Shown here: piece after piece, positions 34,523-44,261 of the stretch
Position numbering within the stretch: the stretch's first letter is position 1
How the letters are laid out: the number at the start of each line of letters is the position of its first letter
Source: Clostridia bacterium
GTDB taxonomy: Bacteria > Bacillota > Clostridia > Oscillospirales > CAG-272
Reading direction: 5' to 3'
DNA length: 64,000 bases
Assembly (NCBI GenBank): GCA_017473865.1
Contig: JAFUJB010000013.1
Location: 1-64,000 of the forward strand
The notes under the pieces: model-generated
What the model was told of the DNA's origin: nothing
The model's input: only the letters and a program-made list of their open reading frames with translations
Databases searched by the model: none
Position numbers and translations under genes: made by a program

Positions 34523-35377
34523 TTATTCGCCCTCCTTCTTCTTACCGAGATATGCCTCGATAACAACGGGGTTCGACTGTATATCCTCGGGACTTCCCTT
34601 TGCAATAACTTTACCGAAGTTAAGTACGCAAATACCCTCGCATATACCCATAACAAGATTCATATCGTGCTCAATAAGCATAATCGCGATCTGGAAGGTA
34701 TCGCGGATCTTAATTATGTTTTCCATAAGGTCAACGGTTTCCGAGGGGTTCATACCTGCCGCCGGCTCGTCGAGGAGCAAAAGGCTGGGGTTTGTTCCCA
34801 ACGCTCTTACGATCTCAAGTCTTCTCTGAGCGCCGTAAGGAAGCGAACCTGCCTTATGGTTTGCAAGATGCTCCATATCGAATATTGAAAGGAGCTCCAT
34901 CGCCTTATCGTGAGCAATTTTTTCCTGTTTCCAATAATTAGGCAAACGAAGAATACCGCCTGCCATACCGTATTTGATATGGTTGTGAAGACCAAGCTTT
35001 ACGTTTTCTTCAACCGTAAGGTTGTTAAAAAGCCTGATGTTCTGGAACGTTCTTGCAACGCCGATTCTGTTTACATGAGCTGTGCTCATACCGTGCGTAT
35101 CCGTTCCATTAATGAGTATCGTACCCTTTGTGGGCTGATATACTTTAGTAAGAAGGTTAAATACCGTAGTTTTACCGGCTCCGTTAGGACCGATAAGTCC
35201 TGCAATTTCCGTCTTACCTATGGTAAGGTTAAAATCGTCAACCGCCTTTAACCCTCCGAACTCAATACCGAGGTGTCTTGTCTCTAGTACGGGAGCGGAA
35301 TTAAGGTCTCTTTCGGGAACGAGTGAATCACTGGGCAGAGGAACGAGCTTTCCTCTTTTGTGAGCAAATCTATCCAT
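34523..35377 (-). CDS. livG: Branched-chain amino-acid ABC transporter ATP-binding protein LivG
   Basis: 284 residues. A 30-residue N-terminal extension precedes the usual start (LETRHLGIEFGGLKAVDDF). Walker A GPNGAGKTT, LivG block GVARTFQNIRLFNNLTV, Walker B LLLLDEPAAGMNP, and LIEHDMNLVM. The signature region reads SLPYGAQRR (LPYGxQR), as usual for LivG. It overlaps livM by 8 bases. Confidence 0.95.
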   Translation of the reverse strand: MDRFAHKRGKLVPLPSDSLVPERDLNSAPVLETRHLGIEFGGLKAVDDFNLTIGKTEIAGLIGPNGAGKTTVFNLLTKVYQPTKGTILINGTDTHGMSTAHVNRIGVARTFQNIRLFNNLTVEENVKLGLHNHIKYGMAGGILRLPNYWKQEKIAHDKAMELLSIFDMEHLANHKAGSLPYGAQRRLEIVRALGTNPSLLLLDEPAAGMNPSETVDLMENIIKIRDTFQIAIMLIEHDMNLVMGICEGICVLNFGKVIAKGSPEDIQSNPVVIEAYLGKKKEGE

Positions 35378-36434
35378 CTATCTCATCCCCCTTTTTCTTT
35401 GGCAGTATCTTACCGAGCAAGCCCTTTATTGTGGGATTGTTGATAGCAATCATAACAAGTATAAGGATTATCGCATAGATAAGCATACGGTAGTCCGCAA
35501 GAGCTCTGAGCATTTCGGGAAGGAGTTTAATTGCCGCAGCGGCGATTACCGAGCCCCAGATGTTACCGAGACCGCCGAACACTACCATAAGCAATATTTC
35601 AATCGACATATTGAAATTAAACGTCGAAGAAACAAGGCTGGAATAGTTAAGTCCGTAAAGTGCACCCGCTGCCCCTGCCAACGCCGCAGACGTAACGAAT
35701 GCCATAAGCTTGTATTTCGTAACGTTGATACCCACCGATTCAGCCGCAATTCTGTTATCTCTGAGAGCCATAATTGCTCTACCCGAACGGCTTCTTGTAA
35801 GGTTAAGAACAACGATTAATGCTACCATAACAAGTATAAAACCTGCCGTAAAGGTCGAAATAGTTTTTATACCCGTCGCGCCCTGAGCGCCTTTTATAAT
35901 TACAGAACCGCCTTCTTTGAGGTTAAGGTCCTGAACGGTCAAAGTACCCTTTGCATTAAAGAGCACGTGGAGTCCTTTTGAGTCAACGCCGACGATAAGG
36001 CAGTTGATAAGGTCTTTAATAATCTCGCCGAAAGCGAGTGTAACGATGGCAAGATAGTCGCCTCTGAGTCTGAGTACGGGAATACCGATAAGAATTCCTG
36101 CGATCGCAGCGCATATAGCGCCTACAACGATAGCGATAAGCAGTCTTACGGGCTCAGATTCAACGGCGTTTACAAGGCTCTGCGAAGCAATTACGCCCGA
36201 AAAAGCGCCAACACTTACAAAACCTGCGTGACCTAGGCTGAGTTCTCCGAGAATACCGACTGTAAGGTTAAGAGACACTGCCATAACGATCGAACAGCAA
36301 ATAGGAACGAGCATACCCGAGAAAGAACGGGTAAGCATTCCTCCGTTCATAAGAACGGTTATTACAACGAAGGCGATAATAACGCCTATATACGTTGCAA
36401 AGTCAATTTTTGTGGTTGTTTTTAACTTTCTCAT
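35370..36434 (-). CDS. livM: Branched-chain amino-acid ABC transporter permease LivM
   Basis: 354 residues, about nine membrane helices. The family blocks are SLNLTVGILGELSLGHAGFV and LRGDYLAIVTLAFGEI, followed by AAESVGINVTKYKLMAFVTS and VVFGGLGNIWGSVIAAA. GGGGG lies 5 bases before the ATG. Confidence 0.95.
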   Translation of the reverse strand: MRKLKTTTKIDFATYIGVIIAFVVITVLMNGGMLTRSFSGMLVPICCSIVMAVSLNLTVGILGELSLGHAGFVSVGAFSGVIASQSLVNAVESEPVRLLIAIVVGAICAAIAGILIGIPVLRLRGDYLAIVTLAFGEIIKDLINCLIVGVDSKGLHVLFNAKGTLTVQDLNLKEGGSVIIKGAQGATGIKTISTFTAGFILVMVALIVVLNLTRSRSGRAIMALRDNRIAAESVGINVTKYKLMAFVTSAALAGAAGALYGLNYSSLVSSTFNFNMSIEILLMVVFGGLGNIWGSVIAAAAIKLLPEMLRALADYRMLIYAIILILVMIAINNPTIKGLLGKILPKKKGDEIDG

Positions 36435-36443
36435 CACAGCCCC

Positions 36444-37322
36444 CTATACCTTTTCCGGTACATATTTGCCGAGCAATCCGGCAGGACGTACCAACAGAAC
36501 GATGATGAGCACAGCGAATACTACTGAATTCGCAAGCTGTGTCGAAATGTATGCTTTTGCAAGAGATTCGATTATACCCAAAAGAATACCGCCTAAGAAA
36601 GCGCCGGGAATCGAGCCAATACCGCCGAATACTGCCGCGGTAAATGCCTTAATACCGGGCATTGAACCCGTCGTAGGCATAAGTGTAGGATACGATGAGC
36701 AAAGAAGAATGCCTGCAACCGATGCCAATGCGGAACCGATCGCAAACGTCAGAGAAATCGTCTTGTTGACGTTGATACCCATAAGCTGCGCCGCAGCCTT
36801 GTCCTCTGAGCAAGCTCTCATCGCCTTACCCATTTTACTCTTGCTTGTAAATATTGTAAGTGCTATCATAATTACAACACAGACAACAACCGTAAGTATG
36901 GAAATATACGTAATACTGAGCTGTCCGTCAAAAAGTTTTACTGCTCCTTCGATAACAGGAGTGTAAACCTGAGGATTTGCGCCCCAGATAAGCAATGCCG
37001 AATTTTGAAGAAAATACGACACACCGATTGCTGTAATCAATACAGCGAGAGAAGGTGCTGAACGCAGCGGCTTATACGCCAATCCTTCAATCAGTATACC
37101 CAAAATTGTACATACGACCATTGCGAGAAGAATAGCAACCCATACCGGAAGGCCAAGAGATGTCATGGTGAGCAAGCTAACGTAGCCGCCCACCATAATT
37201 ACATCACCATGTGCAAAGTTAAGCATTTTCGCGATTCCGTATACCATAGTATAACCGAGCGCGATAATTGCATAAACACTTCCGAGGCTTATTCCGCTGA
37301 TCAGATAGGAAAGAAATTCCAT
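36444..37322 (-). CDS. livH: Branched-chain amino-acid ABC transporter permease LivH
   Basis: 292 residues, about eight membrane helices. Family blocks: GSVYAIIALGYTMVYGIAKM, NFAHGDVIMVG, MRACSEDKAAAQLMGINVN and AAVFGGIGSIPGAFLGG. A GTG four codons earlier is possible but lacks a ribosome site. Confidence 0.94.
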   Translation of the reverse strand: MEFLSYLISGISLGSVYAIIALGYTMVYGIAKMLNFAHGDVIMVGGYVSLLTMTSLGLPVWVAILLAMVVCTILGILIEGLAYKPLRSAPSLAVLITAIGVSYFLQNSALLIWGANPQVYTPVIEGAVKLFDGQLSITYISILTVVVCVVIMIALTIFTSKSKMGKAMRACSEDKAAAQLMGINVNKTISLTFAIGSALASVAGILLCSSYPTLMPTTGSMPGIKAFTAAVFGGIGSIPGAFLGGILLGIIESLAKAYISTQLANSVVFAVLIIVLLVRPAGLLGKYVPEKV

Positions 37323-37370
37323 TTGAAAATGCACCTCGAAATACTTTTTGTTGAAAAATCTGCTCTTTTA

Positions 37371-38525
37371 TTATTTAGCTTCTGCAGATACGTAAACGCC
37401 GTCCTTGATTACAACAGCGGTAGGCATCTTGTTAACTTCGCCCTTGTCGGACCAAGTCATTGATGTACCCGTAAGACCGTCAAAGGAGATTTCCTTTATA
37501 GCCTTTACAAGAGCTGCGCAGAGTTCTTCTGCCTTCATATCCTTTGTGCAGCCTGCCTTTTCGTAAGCAGCCTTTACTGCATAGATGCAGTCATAACCGT
37601 CTGCTGCGAACTGGTTGGGAACTTCTTTGTAGAGTTCCTTGTACTTCTTAACGAAGTTTACAGTGCGGTCATCCTGAGCGTCTGCCGAGAAGGGTGTAAG
37701 AACCATTACGCCTTCAGCAAGCTTTGTATCAAAGTTTTTCATTGTAAGAATACCGTCCATACCGTCAACACCGAAGAACGTAGGAGCATAGTCCATAGCC
37801 TTTGCCTGAGCAAGAATTACGGATGCGGGCTGATAGTAGATGGGAAGGAAGATAAGGTCTGCTTTTGCAGCCTTTGCAGCTGTGAGCTGTACGCTGAAGT
37901 CTGTTGCAGTATCAGCTGTAAAAGTACCTTCGTATACGATGCTGAGGTTCTTTGCGTTAGCTTCTGCAACGAAAGTATCTCTGATACCCTGAGAGTATGC
38001 GTCGTCGTTACGGTAGATAACGGCAATCTTCTTGTCTGCCATATTTGCAGAAATGTAGGTAGCCGAACCTGTACCCTGGTTGGGGTCAGAGAAGCAGAGC
38101 TGGAACATATTGTCCTTACCCTTTGTTACGTCTGTGGAAGATGCAGAGGGAGTAAGAGCAAATACTCTGTCTTCGTAGATCTTTTCGGAAACGGAGATAC
38201 AGGGAGTGGTCGTTACTGTACCAACAAGGATATCCATACCCCAGTCCATAAGCTTGTTGTAAGCCGTTACGGATGTTTCAGCAACGTTTACGTCGTCTTC
38301 AAACTTGAACTCGATCTGAAGTCCGCCGATGCCGCCTGCCGCGTTGATCTCATCAACAGCGATCTTACAGCCGTTCATAACTGCCTGACCGTAAATTGCA
38401 GCGTCGCCCGTGATAGGTCCGATACCGCCGATCTTAAGTGTGTTGCCGTCGTCTTTACTGCCGCAACCAACAAACATGGAAGCACACATAACAACTGCAA
38501 CGAGAAGAGCTAAAATTCTTTTCAT
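37371..38525 (-). CDS. livJ: Branched-chain amino-acid ABC transporter substrate-binding lipoprotein
   Basis: 384 residues. The signal and lipobox (LALLVAVVMCASMFVGCGSK) place the lipid on Cys21, so the protein is tethered outside the membrane. The mature part is the two-lobed LivJ-type fold: KIGGIGPITGDAAIYGQAVM and GCKIAVDEINAAGGIGG, then AVIYRNDDAYSQG. First gene of the liv operon, directly behind its promoter, which gives the high binding-protein stoichiometry such systems need. Confidence 0.95.
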   Translation of the reverse strand: MKRILALLVAVVMCASMFVGCGSKDDGNTLKIGGIGPITGDAAIYGQAVMNGCKIAVDEINAAGGIGGLQIEFKFEDDVNVAETSVTAYNKLMDWGMDILVGTVTTTPCISVSEKIYEDRVFALTPSASSTDVTKGKDNMFQLCFSDPNQGTGSATYISANMADKKIAVIYRNDDAYSQGIRDTFVAEANAKNLSIVYEGTFTADTATDFSVQLTAAKAAKADLIFLPIYYQPASVILAQAKAMDYAPTFFGVDGMDGILTMKNFDTKLAEGVMVLTPFSADAQDDRTVNFVKKYKELYKEVPNQFAADGYDCIYAVKAAYEKAGCTKDMKAEELCAALVKAIKEISFDGLTGTSMTWSDKGEVNKMPTAVVIKDGVYVSAEAK

Positions 38526-38586
38526 TGTTTTTTCTCCTTTTTAAAAAAAGTCGTAAATTAATACCTCTATATAAAATAGATGTTAT

Positions 38587-38615
38587 ATTTTACCACTTTT
38601 AATTTTCATTGTCAA
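38587..38615 (-). promoter_or_regulatory. Sigma-A promoter of the liv operon
   Basis: TTGACA (38610-38615), 17-bp spacer, TAAAAT (38587-38592). Confidence 0.87.
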
Positions 38616-38747
38616 TAGTAACATATTTATTTGTTAATTTTATACATATTACCATATTATTCTCATGCCGCACAAGCAATATTGCTTAACTTTTATCTCA
38701 AAATATGAAAAAATTTGAACAATTATACGCAAATATGTTGATAACTC

Positions 38748-38776
38748 TTGAATTTGAAAAAGTATAATGCTATAAT
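38748..38776 (+). promoter_or_regulatory. Sigma-A promoter of the amino-acid permease
   Basis: TTGAAT (38748-38753), 17-bp spacer, TATAAT (38771-38776). It places the transcript start about 25 bases before the TTG start codon and rules out the longer open frame that begins at 38748. Confidence 0.85.
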
Positions 38777-38807
38777 TGTGTATAAATCTTTTTTGGAGGA
38801 CAAAAAA

Positions 38808-40202
38808 TTGAACAATAAACTCGAAAGAAAATACGGTCTTTTAACCGCTATTTGTATGGTTGTCGGCATTGTTGTCGGTTCGGGCGTATTCTTTAAAGCA
38901 CAGGATATCCTGAACTATACAGAAGGAAACATGCCTCTCGGAATTCTCGCTTGGGCAATCGGCGGCATCGTAATGCTTATATGCGCGCTCAACCTTGCAA
39001 ATCTCAGCTCCCACTACGAAAAAGTTAACGGTCTCGTTGACTACGCAGAAGCAACGGTAGGCAAAAAGTACGCTTATTTCGTTGCATGGTTCAGCGCATT
39101 TATCTATCTCCCCGGTATGACAAGCGTACTCGCATGGGTTTCCGCTCGTTATACGGTAAACCTCTTTGGCGGAGACATTACAGGCGGCGCTTGCCTTGCT
39201 CTTGCTTGTTTCTACCTCTGCGGTTCTTATGCGCTCAACACTCTTTCTCCCAAGCTCGCAGGTAAATTCCAGGTAAGCACAACGTTTATCAAACTCGTTC
39301 CCCTGCTCATTATGGCAATAGTCGGTACGATAGGCGGTCTTATCACCGGCCAGACACTTGAATCCTTTAAAACGGCAAGCGTTCAGGCTTCCGGCGGTAA
39401 CGCTTCCGCACTCTTTGCGGCTGTTGTTGCAACGGCATTCGCTTACGAAGGCTGGATTATCGCTACGTCAATCAACGCAGAACTTAAGAACTCAAAAAGA
39501 AACCTGCCTATTGCTCTTACAGTCGGTGGTATCATCATCGTTGCAATCTACATTATATATTATATCGGTCTCGCAGGTGCTACTGATATTGCAACACTCC
39601 AGACAGAAGGCGCTCCCGCAGCATTCAAAAACCTCTTCGGCAGCATCGGCGGTACAGCACTTAACGTACTTATCGTTATCTCCTGCCTTGGTACCTTGAA
39701 CGGACTTATGCTTGCTTCTACAAGAGCTATGTACGCTATCTCCGCTCGTAATCAAGGACCTAAGCCCGAAGTTATAAACGAAATAAGCCCTTCCACAAAT
39801 ATGCCCTATAACTCGGCTATCATCGGAGTTCTCGTTTGCTCTCTTTGGTTGTTCTACTTCTACGGCGCAAACCTTATGGCTCCCATCTTCGGCGTGTTCA
39901 GCTTCGACTCATCAGAGCTTCCTATTATTACGATCTACGGCTTCTATATTCCCGTATTCATTATGTTCATCAAGAAGCACGGCAAAGAAAACAAACTTAA
40001 AAATGTTTTCCTTCCCGTCCTTGGCATAATTGCATCGGGCTTTATGGTATTTGCAGCACTCTACGCTCACGGTATTTCCAAGTACCTCGCTGCAAAAGAA
40101 GCAGGTCAGGGCTTTACGTTCCCTGTTCTCTTCTACCTTATCGTTTTTGCAGTAGTACTTTTGATTGGTAATTTCTTCTATAAGAAGAACAGAGAAGAAT
40201 GA
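38808..40202 (+). CDS. APC-family amino-acid permease, TTG start
   Basis: 464 residues, about twelve membrane helices. It opens RKYGLLTAICMVVGIVVGSG, the helix-1 signature of amino acid/polyamine/organocation carriers. FAYEGWIIATSINAELKNSK on helix 6 is also typical, resembling the LAT-like/SteT exchangers. GGAGG lies 8 bases before the TTG. It is divergent from the liv operon across 282 bases, so both probably serve amino-acid traffic. Confidence 0.88.
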   Translation: MNNKLERKYGLLTAICMVVGIVVGSGVFFKAQDILNYTEGNMPLGILAWAIGGIVMLICALNLANLSSHYEKVNGLVDYAEATVGKKYAYFVAWFSAFIYLPGMTSVLAWVSARYTVNLFGGDITGGACLALACFYLCGSYALNTLSPKLAGKFQVSTTFIKLVPLLIMAIVGTIGGLITGQTLESFKTASVQASGGNASALFAAVVATAFAYEGWIIATSINAELKNSKRNLPIALTVGGIIIVAIYIIYYIGLAGATDIATLQTEGAPAAFKNLFGSIGGTALNVLIVISCLGTLNGLMLASTRAMYAISARNQGPKPEVINEISPSTNMPYNSAIIGVLVCSLWLFYFYGANLMAPIFGVFSFDSSELPIITIYGFYIPVFIMFIKKHGKENKLKNVFLPVLGIIASGFMVFAALYAHGISKYLAAKEAGQGFTFPVLFYLIVFAVVLLIGNFFYKKNREE

Positions 40203-40214
40203 AAATAATCAGAT

Positions 40215-40245
40215 GGTGTGTGGGCTCTGCCCACACACCTTTTTA
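40215..40245 (+). terminator. Terminator of the permease gene
   Basis: 11-bp stem GGTGTGTGGGC / GCCCACACACC, TCT loop, T6 tail. Confidence 0.93.
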
Positions 40246-40297
40246 ACACAAAAAAGCACACGGTCTCGTTTCTGCATTCTTAGCGGAGAAAACACGA

Positions 40298-40333
40298 ACA
40301 CCACCAAGGATTTTTCTTTGGTGGTGTTTTTTG
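40298..40333 (+). terminator. Second hairpin with T run
   Basis: ACACCACCAAG / CTTTGGTGGTGT with an AT loop, followed by TTTTTT. A related ACCACCAC hairpin lies at about 41907-41930. Confidence 0.7.
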
Positions 40334-40344
40334 TCGGTGACAAC

Positions 40345-40615
40345 TTGCCAAGCCTCCCTCCGAGAGGGAGGGGGACCGCGATAGCGGTGGAAGGAGCCTG
40401 CGTGACTTTGGAGTTTTGATAAGCTTTATTGTAACGCGCTCTCCCTCAGTCGCCTTCGGCGCCAGCTCCCTCCCGGAGGGAGCCTTTCTACGTCATACCT
40501 CTGCGGATAGTGGGGTCGGGCTTCTGCCCGATCGTGCGTGGACGTCCACGCGCTATGCTTGCCCTAGCCCTAGTCCTAGACGCAAGCGTCGGGAAAGCAG
40601 AAAATGTAGCTTGAT
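40345..40615. repeat. GC-rich intergenic repeats, 40.3-40.6 kb
   Basis: Complementary blocks CCCTCCGAGAGGGAGG and GCTCCCTCCCGGAGGGAGCC, the hairpin GTCGGGCTTCTGCCCGA, and a short tandem GCCCTAGCCCTAGTCCTAG. The style is the same as the mosaic repeats but the modules differ. With the two terminators it explains most of 40203-40760. No gene. Confidence 0.6.
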
Positions 40616-40760
40616 AAATTTGATCGTTTATTATATAATATCTTTGAAAATCAAAGCGATACTATACTTTATCTCAACAAACACTTCGTGGAATAATTCC
40701 TGAAATCTGATATAATAAAATCACAAAAGCGCTTTTGAATAATCTTTGGAGGACAAAACG

Positions 40761-41852
40761 ATGTCTATTGGTTCTACCATTAAACGTTTGCGCCGCGAGA
40801 AAGATATCACGCAAGAACAGCTTGCCGAGTGTCTTGGAATAACATCGCGAGCTATTTCTCAATGGGAGTGTGACCGAACTGCTCCCGACATCTCACAGAT
40901 TCCGGCACTCTGTCATATCTTTGACGTTTCATCGGATGTTCTGCTCGGAATTGATATTGAAAAGAATAACGAGGAAATCAAAAAATATTTGGATACAGCA
41001 CGGAGTCTGTGTCACCAAGGAAAGTGGGAGGAGTACACCGCCATTCTTCGTGAAGCAAACAAAAAATTCCCACGTGATTATAAAATTATGCAGACACTTG
41101 CGGATGCAATCGTTTCCGAATATTCCCGAAAAGGCATCAAAAAGTATGACGAAGTGTTTGAGCTTTGCAATCGAATCCTTGCAGAATGTACTGACAGCAA
41201 AATTCGATATGAAGCTATTGAAACTCTTGGAATTGCTTACGATTACGCCGGCAAAGAAGACGAAATGTTAAAGCTTGTCGAAGAAATGCCACACACCTAT
41301 TTCTCATGTGAAAACTTTATGGTATATCGTTGGAAAGGCACTGAGGGCTTTAATGAACGTCAGAAATATATGCATTTTTTAGTTAATGAGTTGTTATCAA
41401 TGATTAGTTGTCTAATGGGTCATTGTGATGACAACGGAAAAATGATATATTCGTGGGAAGAAAGAAAAGAGTTAAATCAATTTGAAATAAATCTTCTCGA
41501 ATGTCTATACCCGGACGGCGATTACCAGAATAATGCATATTACGGTGCAACGGCAAGCTATTTCATATTTAAGGATCTCTTCAAAAGTCAAGACTATGAG
41601 AATGCTTGGATTTGGCTTGAACGGTGTGTGGATTATAACATTCATGCAGACACTTACGATTACGATGCCCCTCATTCAACGCCTATACTTCGTGGATTTG
41701 CAGACGGTGGCGTAATTATAGAAGCTACTGGGAACTATTCGCAGTCCTTCCTTGATTGGATAACTACCGATGATGAAGTTGCTATTTTGCGAACCGACTC
41801 TCGGTATGAAGCACTTGTCGACCGCTTGAAATCCGCTGCCAAAAAGCCGTAA
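40761..41852 (+). CDS. XRE-family regulator with TPR-like C-terminal domain
   Basis: 363 residues. The N-terminal Cro/CI HTH (STIKRLRREKDITQEQLAEC, SRAISQWECDRTAPDISQI) is followed from about residue 75 by helical repeats resembling TPRs (LCHQGKWEEYTAILREANKK; DEVFELCNRILAEC), rich in aromatic residues. This architecture suggests a peptide- or ligand-sensing regulator. GGAGG lies 8 bases before the ATG. No obvious target gene is adjacent. Confidence 0.85.
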   Translation: MSIGSTIKRLRREKDITQEQLAECLGITSRAISQWECDRTAPDISQIPALCHIFDVSSDVLLGIDIEKNNEEIKKYLDTARSLCHQGKWEEYTAILREANKKFPRDYKIMQTLADAIVSEYSRKGIKKYDEVFELCNRILAECTDSKIRYEAIETLGIAYDYAGKEDEMLKLVEEMPHTYFSCENFMVYRWKGTEGFNERQKYMHFLVNELLSMISCLMGHCDDNGKMIYSWEERKELNQFEINLLECLYPDGDYQNNAYYGATASYFIFKDLFKSQDYENAWIWLERCVDYNIHADTYDYDAPHSTPILRGFADGGVIIEATGNYSQSFLDWITTDDEVAILRTDSRYEALVDRLKSAAKKP

Positions 41853-41857
41853 ATCTC

Positions 41858-41881
41858 GCCCCGCCTCGCGCGGGGCTTTTT
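41858..41881 (+). terminator. Terminator of the XRE-TPR gene
   Basis: GCCCCGC / GCGGGGC, 7-bp GC stem, 5-base loop, TTTTTC tail. Confidence 0.88.
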
Positions 41882-42368
41882 CTTTGTTTTCTGCGTATGA
41901 AAAAAACCACCACAAAAATCGTGGTGGCTCATTTCAATTTTACCGCTAATTTTGCAGACCCTCTCCCGTGTGCTTTTTGTTTTTTTGAAAAGGCATAAAC
42001 AGTCAAGGGCATTGCCCTGAAACCCCCTTTTTTCCGCTTTTTGAAAAAAGCTTGGCAAAAACTTTACTTATGGGTTTAGGTTAACGGGGCGTCGAGGTAG
42101 GGGTTCCCCGAAACGCACGAAGTAAGTTTTGGGGGTTCTCGTGTGCGTCGCCACCTACCAATTAGGCATTATTGCCTCCGCAGACCCATAGGCCCTGCCG
42201 CGTGGCGGCCCCATGTTGCAAAGTTTTCTTTGCCTACCTTTCTTTTTCAAAAGAAAACGGGGCGTCGAGGACGTCGCCCCCTACCAATAATACATTATTG
42301 CCTCCGCAAACCCATAGGCCCTGCCGCGTTGCCGCCTTTGCCTACCTTTCTTTTTCAAAAGAAAGTAG
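41882..42368. repeat. Mosaic intergenic repeat cluster, 41.9-42.4 kb
   Basis: Starts with an ACCACCAC/GTGGTGGT hairpin. Mosaic modules follow: AGGGCATTGCCCTGAAACCC; CGCTTTTTGAAAAAAGC; GTCGAGGTAGGGGTTCCCCG; ACGCACGAAGTAAGTTTTGG; CTACCAATTAGGCATTATTG; GCAGACCCATAGGCCCTGCC; and two copies of CCTTTCTTTTTCAAAAGAAA. No gene. The last module abuts the ABC stop codon at 42370. Confidence 0.8.
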
Positions 42369-42369
42369 G

Positions 42370-44259
42370 TTATATTTGGTTGCCGGCAAATTGAGTCATA
42401 TAAAGGGTGTAATATCTGCCCTTCTTTTCGAGCAATTCCTCGTGATTGCCCATTTCAACTACTCTGCCTTCGTCCATAACAACTATCTTATCTGCATCGC
42501 GTATGGTCGAGAGTCTGTGCGCAATAATGAGGCTCGTACGGTTCTTCATAAGGTTTACCATTGCATCCTGTATGCGTTTTTCCGTACGCGTATCAACTGA
42601 CGAGGTTGCTTCGTCAAGTATAAGTATCTTCGGATCGGCAAGTATCGCCCGTGCAATCGCAAGCAACTGTCTCTGTCCCTGCGACAGACCTGCGCCCGCC
42701 TGCTTCAGATACGTCTTGTACTTATCGGGTAATCGCTCTATAAACCGTTTTGAATTACTCATTTCAGCCGCGTGTATCATTTCTTCGTCAGTTGCAGACG
42801 GATTTGCGTATTTAATATTATTTTCGATAGTATCCGAAAATAATACCGTATCCTGCAAAACGATAGCTATATTTTTTCTTAGTTCGTCGCGTTTTATATC
42901 CTTGATATTTACTCCGTCGACGAGAATTTCGCCCGAGTCTACGGGATAGAACCTCATAAGCAGATTGACCACCGTCGTCTTTCCGCTGCCCGTCGCGCCT
43001 ACAAGCGCAATCTTCTGCCCCGGTTTTACGTCGAGGTTAAAATCATACAACACCTGCTTTTCGGGAACGTACGAGAAATTTACGTTCTTAAAACATACTT
43101 CCCCCTTAACGTTTTCCATAAGTATGTCTCCGCTGTTATCTTCGTCAGGCTGGTCAATAAGCGCAAAAACTCTTTCAGCTCCCGCGATTGCCGTCTGTAC
43201 CGAGCCATACAACTGTGCAATTTCGTTTATCGGTCTTGAAAACTGCTTAGCATAGATTATAAACGCCGAGATAGTACCGATAGAGATAAGTCCCGTATAT
43301 GCAAAATATCCGCCGAACGCCGCGACTATAACAAAACTTATATTAGATATGCAGTTCATTATCGGCCCCATCGAGCCCGCAAGTATATCAGCCTTTATGC
43401 CCACCTTAGTCAGTTCGTCCGACATCTTGTTAAATTCGGCTGTTACGTCAGGCTGCTTGTTGTAGGCAACGATTGACTTATAACCCGTTATCATTTCCTC
43501 GGAATGTCCGTTCAGTCTGCCGAGTATTTCCGATTTCTTTCTGTATATACGGCGCATCATCTTGGACATCTGCTTTGTTACTATAACGGTAAGAATAACG
43601 GTCAAAAGCGTAATAAGTGTTAACTGCCAGCATTTCCAGAACATAATAGCGACAGTTCCGATTACGGTCAATACTCCCGAAACAAGCGAGCCCAGACTCT
43701 GAGAAACTGTATTTGACACGTTTTCAACGTCGTTGGTCATACGGCTCATTATATCGCCGTTTGAATGTGTGTCAAGGTATTTTATCGAAAGATTGTCTAT
43801 CTTCTTGAATAGGTCGTGGCGCATAAGCTTTACAATATACTGACTCAATTTTGCCGCAAGAAGCGACTGCAAAAGAGTAAACACGACGTTGCAGGCATAT
43901 ACTATTCCAAGCCCGACAAGACACTTATAAAGCAAACTCCATTTATGCTTTGAAATATAGTCTATGGCACTTCCCTGAAGCGTGGGAGCGATAAGCGCGG
44001 CAAGAGTTACAAACACTACGGCAACAAGCAAAGGAATAAGCAGTTTTTTCGCCTTACTGAAATACTGCAAGAGCCTTGCGAGCGTCTTTTTTGCGTCCAT
44101 AGGCTTTTCGACAGCCTGACCTATTGCGTGCATAGGACGTCTGCCGCCGCCCCTGAAATTAACCGAGGGAGCCTCCCCTCTTTTTTCCGCGGTTTTATAT
44201 TTAAGATACTGCGTATCAGGCTTTTTCTCAAAGCCTTTCGGAAGGTTCATATTTTCCAT
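42370..44259 (-). CDS. Second heterodimeric ABC exporter, subunit with canonical site
   Basis: 629 residues. A basic 70-residue N-terminal extension (PKGFEKKPDTQYLKYKTAEK) precedes six membrane helices and a nucleotide-binding domain. Walker A GATGSGKTT, signature LSQGQRQ, Walker B ILILDEATSSVDTR with catalytic Glu, H-loop AHRLST. It pairs with the next gene, 2 bases upstream. Confidence 0.93.
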   Translation of the reverse strand: MENMNLPKGFEKKPDTQYLKYKTAEKRGEAPSVNFRGGGRRPMHAIGQAVEKPMDAKKTLARLLQYFSKAKKLLIPLLVAVVFVTLAALIAPTLQGSAIDYISKHKWSLLYKCLVGLGIVYACNVVFTLLQSLLAAKLSQYIVKLMRHDLFKKIDNLSIKYLDTHSNGDIMSRMTNDVENVSNTVSQSLGSLVSGVLTVIGTVAIMFWKCWQLTLITLLTVILTVIVTKQMSKMMRRIYRKKSEILGRLNGHSEEMITGYKSIVAYNKQPDVTAEFNKMSDELTKVGIKADILAGSMGPIMNCISNISFVIVAAFGGYFAYTGLISIGTISAFIIYAKQFSRPINEIAQLYGSVQTAIAGAERVFALIDQPDEDNSGDILMENVKGEVCFKNVNFSYVPEKQVLYDFNLDVKPGQKIALVGATGSGKTTVVNLLMRFYPVDSGEILVDGVNIKDIKRDELRKNIAIVLQDTVLFSDTIENNIKYANPSATDEEMIHAAEMSNSKRFIERLPDKYKTYLKQAGAGLSQGQRQLLAIARAILADPKILILDEATSSVDTRTEKRIQDAMVNLMKNRTSLIIAHRLSTIRDADKIVVMDEGRVVEMGNHEELLEKKGRYYTLYMTQFAGNQI

Positions 44260-44261
44260 AA

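Noticed and set aside
38748..38807. N-terminal extension of the amino-acid permease
   Set aside because: This segment contains the -35 and -10 elements; the TTG at 38808 has the ribosome site and matches the family start.
40575..40600. Tandem CCCTAG units as a telomere-like or origin iteron array
   Set aside because: Only about three imperfect copies and no replication gene nearby.
40682..40740. Consensus promoter for the XRE-TPR gene
   Set aside because: TATAAT is present near 40713 but no acceptable -35 occurs at 16-18 bp, so it was not listed.
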